Source: JAKPUX01 sp964436305 (GTDB lineage Bacteria > Zhuqueibacterota > Zhuqueibacteria > Residuimicrobiales > Residuimicrobiaceae). From it: 64,000 bases of DNA. Shown piece after piece: positions 1-8,103 of this stretch. Numbering within the stretch: the stretch's first letter is position 1; every line of letters starts with the position of its first letter. The stretch lies in contig CAYTCI010000005.1 in NCBI GenBank assembly GCA_964436305.1, forward strand, positions 1 through 64,000. Reading direction: 5' to 3'. A program made the translations under genes and the position numbers. Under the pieces are notes generated by a model. It was not told where the DNA came from, did not search any database, and was given only the letters and a program-made list of their open reading frames with translations.

Positions 1-112
1 ATCCCCATGCTGCGGATTTCTGCGCCGAACCAGGAAGAGAAATGAGAAAGACGCACAGCATGGTCAGGAGGAAGAGAGATAAAAGCTTGTCGCGCCAAAT
101 CAGCCTGGACAT
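1..112 (-). CDS. Secreted protein, N-terminal part only
   Basis: The reading frame starts at an ATG at 112 and is still open at the left window edge, so only about 37 residues are visible. An AAAGGAG ribosome binding site sits six bases before the ATG. The N-terminus has a basic start (MSRLIWRDK), a long hydrophobic stretch and a small-residue cleavage region (PGSAQ), which is a Sec signal peptide. It follows the PEGA/TPR gene by 57 bases on the same strand, so it is probably the last visible member of the five-gene envelope operon. The function cannot be read from what is present. Confidence 0.6.
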   Translation of the reverse strand, partial: MSRLIWRDKLLSLFLLTMLCVFLISLPGSAQKSAAWG

Positions 113-169
113 GGCTTGCTCCTTTACTTGACACACCCATTTATAGTAGCGGTTTAAGACACCTGATCA

Positions 170-1849
170 CTAATCCTGATTCAGTTCGGCATCAATTTGT
201 GCGACCTTGCGCGTGGCCTCGTTTTTCTTGGCCCGGAAACTGGTCTGGTTTTCGGGAACCTGATCGATAAATAGCTCCAGGGCTGAATGGGCCAGAATGG
301 CCAGATCCTTTCTGACTGCTTCATCGGGTTCCTTTTCCCACATTCTGAACCGGCTGTCGCCCTGGACGTAGAGGATATTCAAGCGCATTTCCAGCCATTT
401 GCCTTCCGGGATAAGAGGCTTGAGCCGTTCAAGATTGTCCAGCGTTTCAATCGCCTCGGTATATTTGCCGTCTTTGTAGTAAGCCACACCAAGATTATAG
501 TAACGGTTATAGCTGCGTTTGTCATACTTGAGTGCCTGCTGCCACGCATCGATCGCCAGCCCGTAATCCTGTTGGCGGAAATGATGGGCGGCGATGCTAT
601 CCTGTGCCCTGACAAACTCGGTGTAACTCTCGCCACTGCGCGGTGGGGCAACCGCTTCCCATGCCTCAAGATCCCTCTTCCCTTCAGGTACCAGGGTACG
701 ACGCAGATGTTGAGACCTGGCGGTAAGCAGGTTGAGCTCAAAGCCTTTGGATTCGATGGTCTGAAAGCCGGCTTTCTTGATGGTGAATTTGTAGATATCC
801 GGTTCCAGATAGATGGGTTGATCGGTGGCAAAGTTCATCGCCTCACTGTTTTTCGCCAGCAAGGTGATCTCTGCACCTGGTGGATTCACCGTTACATCCA
901 GCCGACGCAGGGCGAGAAGATGGGCCTGGACGCTGTAGAACTTTTTTTGTGGTTGAAAACTCAGCGGGTTGGGCGGCATCATTTCCGCGACCTTGTAGGT
1001 AGGCTTTTGCAGGGTAATATTTTGCAAGATATTTTCATAGACCGGCGCGATTTTTTTCCGCAGAATACCTTTGGAGTTGGTAATGCCAAGGTTCTGCGTG
1101 CCGAGCAGGACCTGGACATCGGGGAGCGGTTGATTGCTATCCCTGTCCAGCGCGGAAACCTCGATCTCGAAAGCGGAGGAAGAGGGCTGAGCGCCGGCCT
1201 CTGGCAGAGTCCCCTCCTTGCTTACCGGTTTTGCAGCCGCAGCGATGGGCAGATCGATCGAATAATCATATTTCTTTGCGGAGAGATTGAGCGCAAACTG
1301 GCCCGCATGAGCGAATACATAGTCTGGATGAGAAAGGTCGATGGAAAGTTCAGAGCCGGCGCGGATTTCCGGATTGCGAATAATGCATTCCAGTTCACCC
1401 GATGAGTCGGTTTTCCCGATGTCCTCGCCAGCCAGATAGATGGCAACGCCTTGTACCGGTTTGCCTGCCGGATCGGCGACCTTGAACCGAACCGTAAAAA
1501 AGCGCTTGAACACCAGAACCAGCGAGGACTTGACCCCAGGCCTTAATTTGACCGGTTCCAGGGATTGCAGCTGATAAGCCTGGCCGGCATCGGCAATCGG
1601 AAAAACATCCATCGGTTTCTTGAGCGGAATACGAAACTCGATGGCTTTCCCCGGTTCCCACCTTTGCACCAAAGCCTCGCAGATCACATCCACAGAACGG
1701 GGCAAAGTGTCGCCATCCTGATTGACACAGTTCGGGATAACCAGCACAGCCTTGTCGCTATTTTTCGAGAAGGTCGCCCAGATCGCCAGCAGAAGGATGA
1801 CCAGGCCCAGAAAGATGAAAGGGATCGGCTTTTTCTTGAGATCAATCAT
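170..1849 (-). CDS. Membrane-anchored PEGA and TPR protein
   Basis: This 559-residue protein begins MIDLKKK followed by one transmembrane helix (residues about 9-26) and has no lipobox, so it is probably anchored in the inner membrane with the rest in the periplasm. Two beta-rich segments resemble carboxypeptidase-regulatory or PEGA-type domains (roughly residues 110-190 and 225-310). A clearer PEGA domain follows at about 315-390, with the typical VNPPGAEI start and YKFTIKKAGF end. TPR helices come next (about 425-490, LGVAYYKDGKYTEAIETL). PEGA and TPR modules bind proteins or surface structures, so an envelope scaffold role is likely. A GGAGTGG ribosome binding site precedes the ATG. It lies between two other operon members (109 and 57 bases away). 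No enzymatic motif is visible. Confidence 0.75.
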   Translation of the reverse strand: MIDLKKKPIPFIFLGLVILLLAIWATFSKNSDKAVLVIPNCVNQDGDTLPRSVDVICEALVQRWEPGKAIEFRIPLKKPMDVFPIADAGQAYQLQSLEPVKLRPGVKSSLVLVFKRFFTVRFKVADPAGKPVQGVAIYLAGEDIGKTDSSGELECIIRNPEIRAGSELSIDLSHPDYVFAHAGQFALNLSAKKYDYSIDLPIAAAAKPVSKEGTLPEAGAQPSSSAFEIEVSALDRDSNQPLPDVQVLLGTQNLGITNSKGILRKKIAPVYENILQNITLQKPTYKVAEMMPPNPLSFQPQKKFYSVQAHLLALRRLDVTVNPPGAEITLLAKNSEAMNFATDQPIYLEPDIYKFTIKKAGFQTIESKGFELNLLTARSQHLRRTLVPEGKRDLEAWEAVAPPRSGESYTEFVRAQDSIAAHHFRQQDYGLAIDAWQQALKYDKRSYNRYYNLGVAYYKDGKYTEAIETLDNLERLKPLIPEGKWLEMRLNILYVQGDSRFRMWEKEPDEAVRKDLAILAHSALELFIDQVPENQTSFRAKKNEATRKVAQIDAELNQD

Positions 1850-1900
1850 TGAACCACTCCGCGCTCAAATTCGGTGCATGCCATCAACAAGTGAAGAGGG

Positions 1901-1922
1901 GTGCAGCCGACAGCGGCTGCAC
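1901..1922. other. Intergenic hairpin, 9-bp stem
   Basis: Bases 1901-1909 and 1914-1922 are perfectly complementary around a 4-base loop. The hairpin lies between two operon genes. On the minus strand it is not followed by a T-run, so it is not a classical terminator. It could slow decay or mark a processing point in the operon mRNA. Confidence 0.4.
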
Positions 1923-1958
1923 GGCATGTGCTTGCTGTAAAGTGCAGCAGCACCTGCC

Positions 1959-2393
1959 TTATCGGGGAATCCTGGTTCGGGATTCTCCGGCGTTCGGTAC
2001 ATAATTCCGCAGACTGTCGCCTGACACTGCCGAGAACTCAATGTTTTCGCCCAATTTGATCTTGATGGGGTCCGTCGCGCCATATTGCAGATCCATTCTG
2101 ACAGAACCCTGATTACCGCGAAGCTCCGCTTTCACCGTGATCGGCCCGGGAACCAGTCCTCTGCTGATTTCAAAGGCCCCGTTTGCATCGGTAGGAACCT
2201 GCTCACTGAGGGGATCGGTTGTCACTATAGCGCCCGGGACCAGCTGCCCATCCGCATAAACCACTGTTCCGGTGATCACCAGATCCTGTGTCGCCCCGCT
2301 CCTTCCCGCTGCTGCCCTCCCACCGCTCCCTGAAGCGGCACAGGACAATAGCAATCCTAAAGCTATTAATCCAATCAAACGCCGAGCTCGCAT
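1959..2393 (-). CDS. Small lipoprotein with carboxypeptidase-regulatory-like domain
   Basis: A 144-residue protein with a short lipoprotein signal peptide: the lipobox LLSC puts the lipidated cysteine at residue 18. After a Gly/Ser/Ala-rich linker, residues about 38-115 look like a transthyretin-type carboxypeptidase-regulatory domain (ITGTVVYADGQLVPGAIV, then a T-D-A-N-G-A-F-E turn). Such domains are beta-sandwich modules of surface proteins and have no catalytic role of their own. An AGGAGG site seven bases before the ATG fixes the start. It is a member of the 6024-to-1 operon, whose first gene carries the same domain type. Confidence 0.75.
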   Translation of the reverse strand: MRARRLIGLIALGLLLSCAASGSGGRAAAGRSGATQDLVITGTVVYADGQLVPGAIVTTDPLSEQVPTDANGAFEISRGLVPGPITVKAELRGNQGSVRMDLQYGATDPIKIKLGENIEFSAVSGDSLRNYVPNAGESRTRIPR

Positions 2394-2464
2394 TACGACC
2401 TCCTGATGAAAAAGTTAAAATCCCCGCCATCCAATCCCCGAAACAGGGAGTGACATTTGTCGGA

Positions 2465-3472
2465 TCAGAATGCATAGCGAAAGCGGACCGCCCACTGCTG
2501 GCCGGATCCAGAAAGGGGCGCAACCGAAATCCGATTGGAAGCCGGCTGTGACGAGCGATCCAGTAGTGTGAAGAGTAAAGATAGACCGGCATTCACCCCG
2601 GCGGCAATAAACATCGAGTCCCGTCTGCGGTCAAACTGGCGAGTCTGATCGTAGAGGGAAATAGCCTCAGGCGTCGTGGCCGCAGCCTGATAGCTTTTGT
2701 AGCGGTCGCTGCCCATCTGATGGTAATACGCCGCGACGCCGGTACTGGCGCAACCCAGGGCCAGACAGCCCCATTTAGCCCAGTGCAAGATGGTTCCGCC
2801 ACCGCCCCCATTTTGCCGCGGCCCCGCTATGGTGTTCGACGGAGTCGGCCGGTCTGCCCGAGCACTCTCCACCGGAATCCATCCTTGACCGCCTGCGTAT
2901 GCCACCAGGTAATAGCCGTTTTCCTGAGCGAGGATAGGCAAGGTTTCATCTTGTTGTACCGAACCCACCACATAGGAGCCTCTCGCCGGCCTTTCCACGA
3001 CATTGACCAGTGGTTTGATAACCCTAACCAGATGATCCGGGCGCAAGGCCACCGGTTTAGAGGTGGAGGGATTATTTTTGCCCGGATCGGGCTTTTTGCT
3101 TCTGTTGGCACCGGCTTTATTCACACTGCTTTTTCTCACCCAGCCGACAATCCCTTCCTCATTTTTCACCTGGTACCATTCGCCGGCAATCTGGATGACC
3201 GTGTAAATCCGACTGCTGGAAATAGTCCCGATGACAAAAGAAGTGGCGCTGGGCTCTTCTTTAAGATTGGTCAGCGGGGCTTTGGAGCGGACGAGCAGTG
3301 TCGGGTTCTCCCCCGCCTCCAGGCCCGAGAGTCGCCCGGCCAGCGGTCCGCCTTCCGGCAGTGCTGACGGCGAGGCTGTCACGATGCAGCCCAGGACAAG
3401 CCAGATTATGCCCTGCAATCTCCACCATGCCCGGCCCCTGGCGGCTCGAAGTAATATTCTTGAATGGACCAT
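2465..3472 (-). CDS. Secreted protein with two SH3b domains and a membrane segment
   Basis: I place the start at the ATG at 3472 (335 residues) because GGGAGGAGGC lies immediately before it; an in-frame GTG four codons upstream would put the ribosome binding site inside the gene. After an N-terminal hydrophobic segment come two bacterial SH3 domains (about residues 55-120 and 145-210, the second with GSVQQDETLPIL and GQGWIPVE). Then follow a hydrophobic helix (about 225-245), a linker and another hydrophobic stretch (about 275-300). SH3b domains usually bind peptidoglycan or peptide ligands outside the cytoplasm. Together with its lipoprotein neighbours this suggests an envelope-associated complex. 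The C-terminus (RFRYAF) ends in an aromatic residue, like outer-membrane proteins, but the length is too short for me to claim a barrel. Confidence 0.7.
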   Translation of the reverse strand: MVHSRILLRAARGRAWWRLQGIIWLVLGCIVTASPSALPEGGPLAGRLSGLEAGENPTLLVRSKAPLTNLKEEPSATSFVIGTISSSRIYTVIQIAGEWYQVKNEEGIVGWVRKSSVNKAGANRSKKPDPGKNNPSTSKPVALRPDHLVRVIKPLVNVVERPARGSYVVGSVQQDETLPILAQENGYYLVAYAGGQGWIPVESARADRPTPSNTIAGPRQNGGGGGTILHWAKWGCLALGCASTGVAAYYHQMGSDRYKSYQAAATTPEAISLYDQTRQFDRRRDSMFIAAGVNAGLSLLFTLLDRSSQPASNRISVAPLSGSGQQWAVRFRYAF

Positions 3473-3531
3473 GCCTCCTCCCACATCGATGCGTCACGCC
3501 AGCAATGAGGATCAGCCAGAGTGGCAGCGGG

Positions 3532-6024
3532 TTACTTGACCATCAACCGCTCTGGACTTCCGCCATCCTGCACCTTGGCCGGCATTTTGAGCCAGTCTGG
3601 CATTCCGGCAACAGCGCGTGCCGGCGGATTATCTGCAATAGTATTGATCACCGTCAGGGCGCCTGTAGTCCCGTCCAGCGAAAAGAGATTCCACCAATAC
3701 CCTTCGCCACTGAGGGGAACGCTGAAACTGCGGATAAATCCACTGCTGCCGTAAAGGTTGACTACCGCGCCGGAGGTGCGCAGAGCACCCATGCCGGCGT
3801 AATGGTGGACGCCGTAGTAATACGTTCCGGGAAATGTGCGGGCGATGGTAATGGTCTCCGGCCCATAGCTGGTGACATCATCGACGTCCAGGTTCACATA
3901 GGGCAGCGTCGTAAGTTCACCTCTTGACGCATAAAAGATATGATATTGCCCGCCTTCGATCATGGGGGTGATGACGTGCGAATCCAGATCCCGCGGATTC
4001 TCGCCCCAGGTCAAGACAATGCGAAAACCACCATCCGTTCGGATATCCGGACTGAGATTCATATAGAAATTGGAGGTGATCATGCCACCCAGAATATTAA
4101 CGACCAGATAATCGCTGATATAATCCGATCTGGAGAAGAATGCCGTGTAGGTGCCGGATGCCAGATCGGCGAAAGAAAAACGGCCGTCTGATTGCGAGAC
4201 CGTTGTGGCAACGACCGGTTTTTCAGGATCATTGATGCCATAGCGCAAAGTGACCGTGACATCGGCAATGGGAAGCAGATTGGTAGCATCGCGCACGATG
4301 CCCTCCATGGTACCATCTGCGAGGGTGAATCCCGATAAGTAGGTGACGAGTGCAACAAAAAGCGGGGGGCTTTGAAGCAAAGTATTTTCCGGTATGTTGA
4401 GGGTCTGTTCCACCGTTTTATAGCCTGCAGCAGCGATGCGCATCGTGATGTCGCCGGTCCCGGTTTTAAAAAGATAACGTCCATTGTGATCCGAGATCAC
4501 CGAGGTCACATGCATACCGTTTGCATCCCGCACGCTTATGGCAGCATCGGCGATGACGCCACCCGAGAGGAAGTCCTTGATCTGTCCCTGGACCTCTACT
4601 ACGGGAGCAGCGGTCTCGGTCGTGAAGGTAAAAGTCGTTACGGCTTCGGTGGCCAGAATGGAGCCAATGGTGGCGCCGAGATTCCAGGCGGTGAAGACCG
4701 CATTGACCAGCCGAATCGGGAATAACCAGTTGTTCACAACCGATCGCGCAATGGAACCTCCAACCGTCTGGGCGAGGATTTCCGTGATGTAAGCCGGATT
4801 TTCAGTCGCCGTTACAAGGCCGCTCTTGGCGATATCAACGACGATTTCGACAATGTTGCCTTCATGACTCCAACGGATTAACTGCGCTTTTTTTGCTGTG
4901 TCGACCAGGATCCCCTCAGCAATTTTTTCAACCAGTTTATAAAAAGGATGCCGTGCCGGTGCGCCCCGCAGCTCCGCAGATAGCGACGCCCCCGAGAGAA
5001 CCTCAAAGATTGGTATCAGCATATCAAAAACGGCGGTCATAGTAACCGGCGCGATATAGCGCTCAAGCGGTGGATTTTGCGTCCCTGGCAGCAGCCCCAA
5101 CCCATAACAGCGTACCGCGACCGACTTGAAGCCAGCCACATCGGTACTGATGGGTTTGCTGAAGGCACTGGGCATCAGATTCCGCTGACCGACAATACTG
5201 AAAACGCTGATATCCGGAGAGGGGATCAGATCCTCTGCCGTACTCTCCTCAGTGTATTCTGATCCTGTAGTGCTCTTGTCGATATAGACCGTAAGCCACC
5301 GCTTTGCCCGATTGGCGATTTTGAATGATAACTCAGAACCATTCAGAGTGTTTTCAATAACCCGGATGCCGTTCATCTCAAAATCGGGATTGGGCGTTCC
5401 ACCATCAAGGAGATTCAGCTTGTTAAATTTGCGGAGGCTGGTGCCGGTCAGAGCGCTGGTAAGCTCAGAAAAGACCGCTTCGAGCGTTACGATCAGGGTC
5501 GGATCGCTGTCGGTGATGGCGAAAGTGCCCTGGTCGAGCCGGGTCTGGATGGTCTGCACGAGCGCCGTGAAGGAGGGCAACGAGCGAATGAGGCTCTTTA
5601 ACTCATTGGCCTCATCGATATTACTCGTGCAAATAAAGGGGTATAAAAAAACCAGTGATTCGGCCGTCGAACGGGCATCCAGGGTATCCGGCGAGGCTGC
5701 CTGTCTGGTCACATTGATGGCCATAAGAATCGGTTGATCCGAACGGTTCATCACCATGATCGCCTGGACTGTATTTTCATTCAGACTGATAGAATAGGCG
5801 CCATTCTTGAGCGCCCCTTGCTTCAACCCGGCCCGAATCGTGAAGCCGCTGCTGCCCATGGCTGCTGGTAGACGCACCATGCCCGTAGTAGGGACGCCCT
5901 CGGTTTTTCCGTGAAAATCAGGATCCAGCGGATTGGAGTGTTCTCTCTCCCCACAGCTGTATGCGAAGATCAGCGACACAAGCAGGGTCAGTACCAGACA
6001 GTGTGAGAAATGCGTTTTTCTCAT
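3532..6024 (-). CDS. Large lipoprotein with carboxypeptidase-regulatory repeats
   Basis: The chosen start is the ATG at 6024 (830 residues), with GAGG eight bases upstream; it gives a signal peptide ending in a lipobox (FAYSCG), followed by SNPLDPDF. The NPLDP motif right after the lipid cysteine is common in lipoproteins of KSB1- and Ignavibacteria-like genomes. The first 470 residues are not a family I recognise. Two carboxypeptidase-regulatory-like domains follow (about 475-550 and 575-650). The last 170 residues (RIVLTWGENPRDLDSHV onward, ending in a YYYGVHHY beta segment) resemble the YfaP/DUF2135-type beta-sandwich. It is the first gene of the envelope operon and faces the 979-base gene-free stretch, where its promoter should lie. 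Confidence 0.75.
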   Translation of the reverse strand: MRKTHFSHCLVLTLLVSLIFAYSCGEREHSNPLDPDFHGKTEGVPTTGMVRLPAAMGSSGFTIRAGLKQGALKNGAYSISLNENTVQAIMVMNRSDQPILMAINVTRQAASPDTLDARSTAESLVFLYPFICTSNIDEANELKSLIRSLPSFTALVQTIQTRLDQGTFAITDSDPTLIVTLEAVFSELTSALTGTSLRKFNKLNLLDGGTPNPDFEMNGIRVIENTLNGSELSFKIANRAKRWLTVYIDKSTTGSEYTEESTAEDLIPSPDISVFSIVGQRNLMPSAFSKPISTDVAGFKSVAVRCYGLGLLPGTQNPPLERYIAPVTMTAVFDMLIPIFEVLSGASLSAELRGAPARHPFYKLVEKIAEGILVDTAKKAQLIRWSHEGNIVEIVVDIAKSGLVTATENPAYITEILAQTVGGSIARSVVNNWLFPIRLVNAVFTAWNLGATIGSILATEAVTTFTFTTETAAPVVEVQGQIKDFLSGGVIADAAISVRDANGMHVTSVISDHNGRYLFKTGTGDITMRIAAAGYKTVEQTLNIPENTLLQSPPLFVALVTYLSGFTLADGTMEGIVRDATNLLPIADVTVTLRYGINDPEKPVVATTVSQSDGRFSFADLASGTYTAFFSRSDYISDYLVVNILGGMITSNFYMNLSPDIRTDGGFRIVLTWGENPRDLDSHVITPMIEGGQYHIFYASRGELTTLPYVNLDVDDVTSYGPETITIARTFPGTYYYGVHHYAGMGALRTSGAVVNLYGSSGFIRSFSVPLSGEGYWWNLFSLDGTTGALTVINTIADNPPARAVAGMPDWLKMPAKVQDGGSPERLMVK

Positions 6025-6600
6025 ACGCGCCTCGTGGAGGTAAATTTCACACCACCGACAAACCATGAGTATGCAAAGCGTTCTGGATGAAAAGGGATAC
6101 AGACAAAAAATGAGGAAGATACAGTGGCACTTGAGGGTGCAAAAGTACGATGGGTAAAATCGAGGAACTGCTCAGCAGGCATTTTTTCCATCACCAGAGG
6201 AGACCGTGGTATCGAGGAGTGGACCAGATCAGTGTGCGTCTGCCAAACAAGAATGCAGCGAGATATCCCATGCCTTCGCCCTCGCCCTGATCCCACCTCA
6301 CTGCAGTGTCAATAAATGCTTTTTGACGATTATTCAAAATAGTTTAGATAAGCGCCACATTTGCAACATTCAGACCAATTCTTTCTCTATCTCCATCTTT
6401 TTACTAATTAATTGGTTATGCGTCGCGACAAGTTACATGATGTTGCATTATTTGCACTTTTAGCCCCATTTATGTTGCAAAAAATATAATTATGCTCCTT
6501 TGGAAAAGATCTGCAACCATTGTGTACCCTAATAAGTAGGTGCACACGGAGGTAATTCAGAATTTATTTTGTTAAATCGTCATAAAATATTTTCGGTGCC

Positions 6601-6652
6601 GCATGACCTGGGCGTACTGCTGGCTCAACGCCTCGGCAGGCCTAGGTCATGC
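6601..6652. other. Long hairpin, 13-bp stem
   Basis: Bases 6601-6613 pair with 6640-6652 (12 Watson-Crick pairs and one G-T wobble). The 26-base interior can pair further (TGC with GCA, GGC with GCC). It lies in a gene-free region and has no T-run, so it is not a simple terminator. It may be part of a structured RNA or an operator-like palindrome. Confidence 0.45.
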
Positions 6653-6741
6653 AGCTATTCCATTTCTATTAGTATCTCCTGCGCTCCTCAGTATCAAAAC
6701 CTGGCTGTCAATAACCCGACACTTTTGTGCAAAAAAGACAC

Positions 6742-6768
6742 AAAAAAGGCCCCTGTAAAGCAGGGGCC
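6742..6768 (-). terminator. Rho-independent terminator
   Basis: On the minus strand, GGCCCCTG and CAGGGGCC form a perfect 8-bp stem around a 5-base loop, followed directly by six T residues. It lies downstream of the GH18 remnant and the YdeI-like gene, both minus strand, and could end their transcript. Confidence 0.8.
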
Positions 6769-7003
6769 ACACTTTTGACTGAGCGTTCGATTGCGCACCA
6801 TCGATAATGGTGATTTAGTACCTGCCGGCTCGAGCCGTCATCCCCTATTCTGCGTGATCATCCACACCTGCCCACTGTCCTGGTATCGGTTAGTATGCCG
6901 GGATGCCTACCCTGATCCTTCCTCCTTCTCGTTCCCGCCAGCCCGTTGATGAAGAGGCCAGGGTAAAAACAATGCCACAAGATTTTTTATTCTCACCGGG
7001 GCT

Positions 7004-7246
7004 TCAGCGCAGCAGATGATTCCCTAACGCAGTGAGCAAAGGATTGAGATCCTCGGCGCCGCTGAGAAAGCCTCGGCCCAATTCCCAGATCATGGCTCCT
7101 TTAAGCCCGTTTGCCTTGATATAGTTGGCCTTTTCGATGACGGCCTTGTCATAATCCCAGGTGATCATTTGCCGGGTGGCCGTACTGACCAGTGAGGGCT
7201 GCTTGCAGGCATCATTCCATTTGTAGAAAAATCGATTGGCAAGCAT
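7004..7246 (-). pseudogene. C-terminal remnant of a GH18-type glycosidase
   Basis: The 80-residue reading frame matches only the last strand and helix of glycoside hydrolase family 18 enzymes: a YDK...KANYIKANGL segment followed by GAMIWELG and a short C-terminal helix. The same frame stays open a little further upstream (PFAFAPDQG before the first ATG), but the stop of the YdeI-like gene lies at 7321, so there is no room for the catalytic DxDxE region. I read it as a decayed gene left by a deletion. A real short protein is less likely, as no ribosome binding site stands out. Confidence 0.5.
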
Positions 7247-7320
7247 CCCCTGATCTGGCGCGAATGCGAAGGGCAGCCGGGATTGGCATGGAGAATTCAG
7301 GCTCCCGGTTCTCCGCCGCT

Positions 7321-7896
7321 TTACCGCAACCCCAGTTTATCCCCTCTGATCAAAATCCTCTCCAGCTCAACCTGGCGCCTGGCACGGGTGGCTTCCCCCC
7401 TGGCGCTCAGCACCCAGCCGGCGTACTGGCGCTGCAGCGAAGGCGCCAGGACCAGATACCGTTCTTTGGCCTCCGGGGAGAGCCGCGGCAGCAGCTCCGC
7501 GCGCCAGGCCTCCATCTGCTCGTGGCGCGAGGCTCTGCTCGGCGCAGGATTGTGCGCCGCCTCGGCGAAGAGCGCCTGGCCAACGGGGGTCATGCGCCCC
7601 TCCTCCACCATCTTTTGCGCTCGGCGTACGTTAACCTCCGACCAGCGGCTGCCCGGCTTGCGCGGCGTGAACTTGCGCAGGTGGCTTTCGGCGTCGCGCG
7701 CCTTGATCAGGCTGTCGACCCAGCCGAAACAGAGCGCCTCCTCGACAGATTCCTCGTAACTCAGGCCGGGTTTGCCGGATCCCACTTTATAGTAGATCAA
7801 CCAGACTTCGGCACAGCTCTGGTGGTTCTCCACCAGCCAGGCGTGCCATTCGGCCAGGTTGTGCGGGTAAAAGGTGTTCATTTCCAGACAATCCAT
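7321..7896 (-). CDS. YdeI/OmpD-associated family protein
   Basis: A 191-residue protein of the YdeI (bacteriocin-protection / OmpD-associated) family. The N-terminal half has the family pattern: a WHAWL helix, then EVWLIYYK, SYEESVEEALCFGWVDS, and SHLRKFTPRKPGSRWSEVN. The C-terminal half is helical and rich in Arg and Leu. The biochemical role of the family is not settled. The start is uncertain between 7896 and an ATG at 7881; neither has a strong ribosome binding site. It is transcribed divergently from the ATPase gene at 8104. A second, shorter family member lies at 49748-50215. Confidence 0.8.
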   Translation of the reverse strand: MDCLEMNTFYPHNLAEWHAWLVENHQSCAEVWLIYYKVGSGKPGLSYEESVEEALCFGWVDSLIKARDAESHLRKFTPRKPGSRWSEVNVRRAQKMVEEGRMTPVGQALFAEAAHNPAPSRASRHEQMEAWRAELLPRLSPEAKERYLVLAPSLQRQYAGWVLSARGEATRARRQVELERILIRGDKLGLR

Positions 7897-8069
7897 CCTC
7901 GTTTATGGTACTCGTTCAAATATAGCCGCGGTAGCCACCAGGCGTTTGCGCCGTTTCCCGGCTGGCGATAGTTTAGCCAATCCAGTACTGAATATCAAGG
8001 ATAATTGCGCAGGGGAAGAGACGAAGGCGGATGCGCAATGCGCCTGACTGGTAAATCCGGATTTTTCGC

Positions 8070-8098
8070 TTGACCTGGTGCTAAATTATCTGTAAATT
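8070..8098 (+). promoter_or_regulatory. Sigma-70-type promoter of a probably leaderless gene
   Basis: TTGACC (8070-8075), a 17-base spacer and TAAATT (8093-8098). The ATG of the ATPase gene is only five bases after the -10 box, so transcription should start at or next to the start codon. Confidence 0.5.
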
Positions 8099-8103
8099 TG
8101 ACT

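Larger units (their letters stand above)
6025..7003. other. Gene-free AT-richer stretch
   Basis: No convincing coding region is present on either strand. The stretch is visibly richer in A and T than its surroundings, mainly at 6300-6600. It holds three copies of ATGTTGCA or its complement (6362-6369 inverted, 6440-6447, 6472-6479), a long hairpin at 6601-6652 and a strong minus-strand terminator at 6742-6768. The promoter of the lipoprotein operon must lie here, but I could not settle on one. Confidence 0.6.

Noticed and set aside
6569..6778. 69-codon plus-strand frame in the gene-free stretch
   Set aside because: It runs through the long hairpin and the terminator and has no ribosome binding site.
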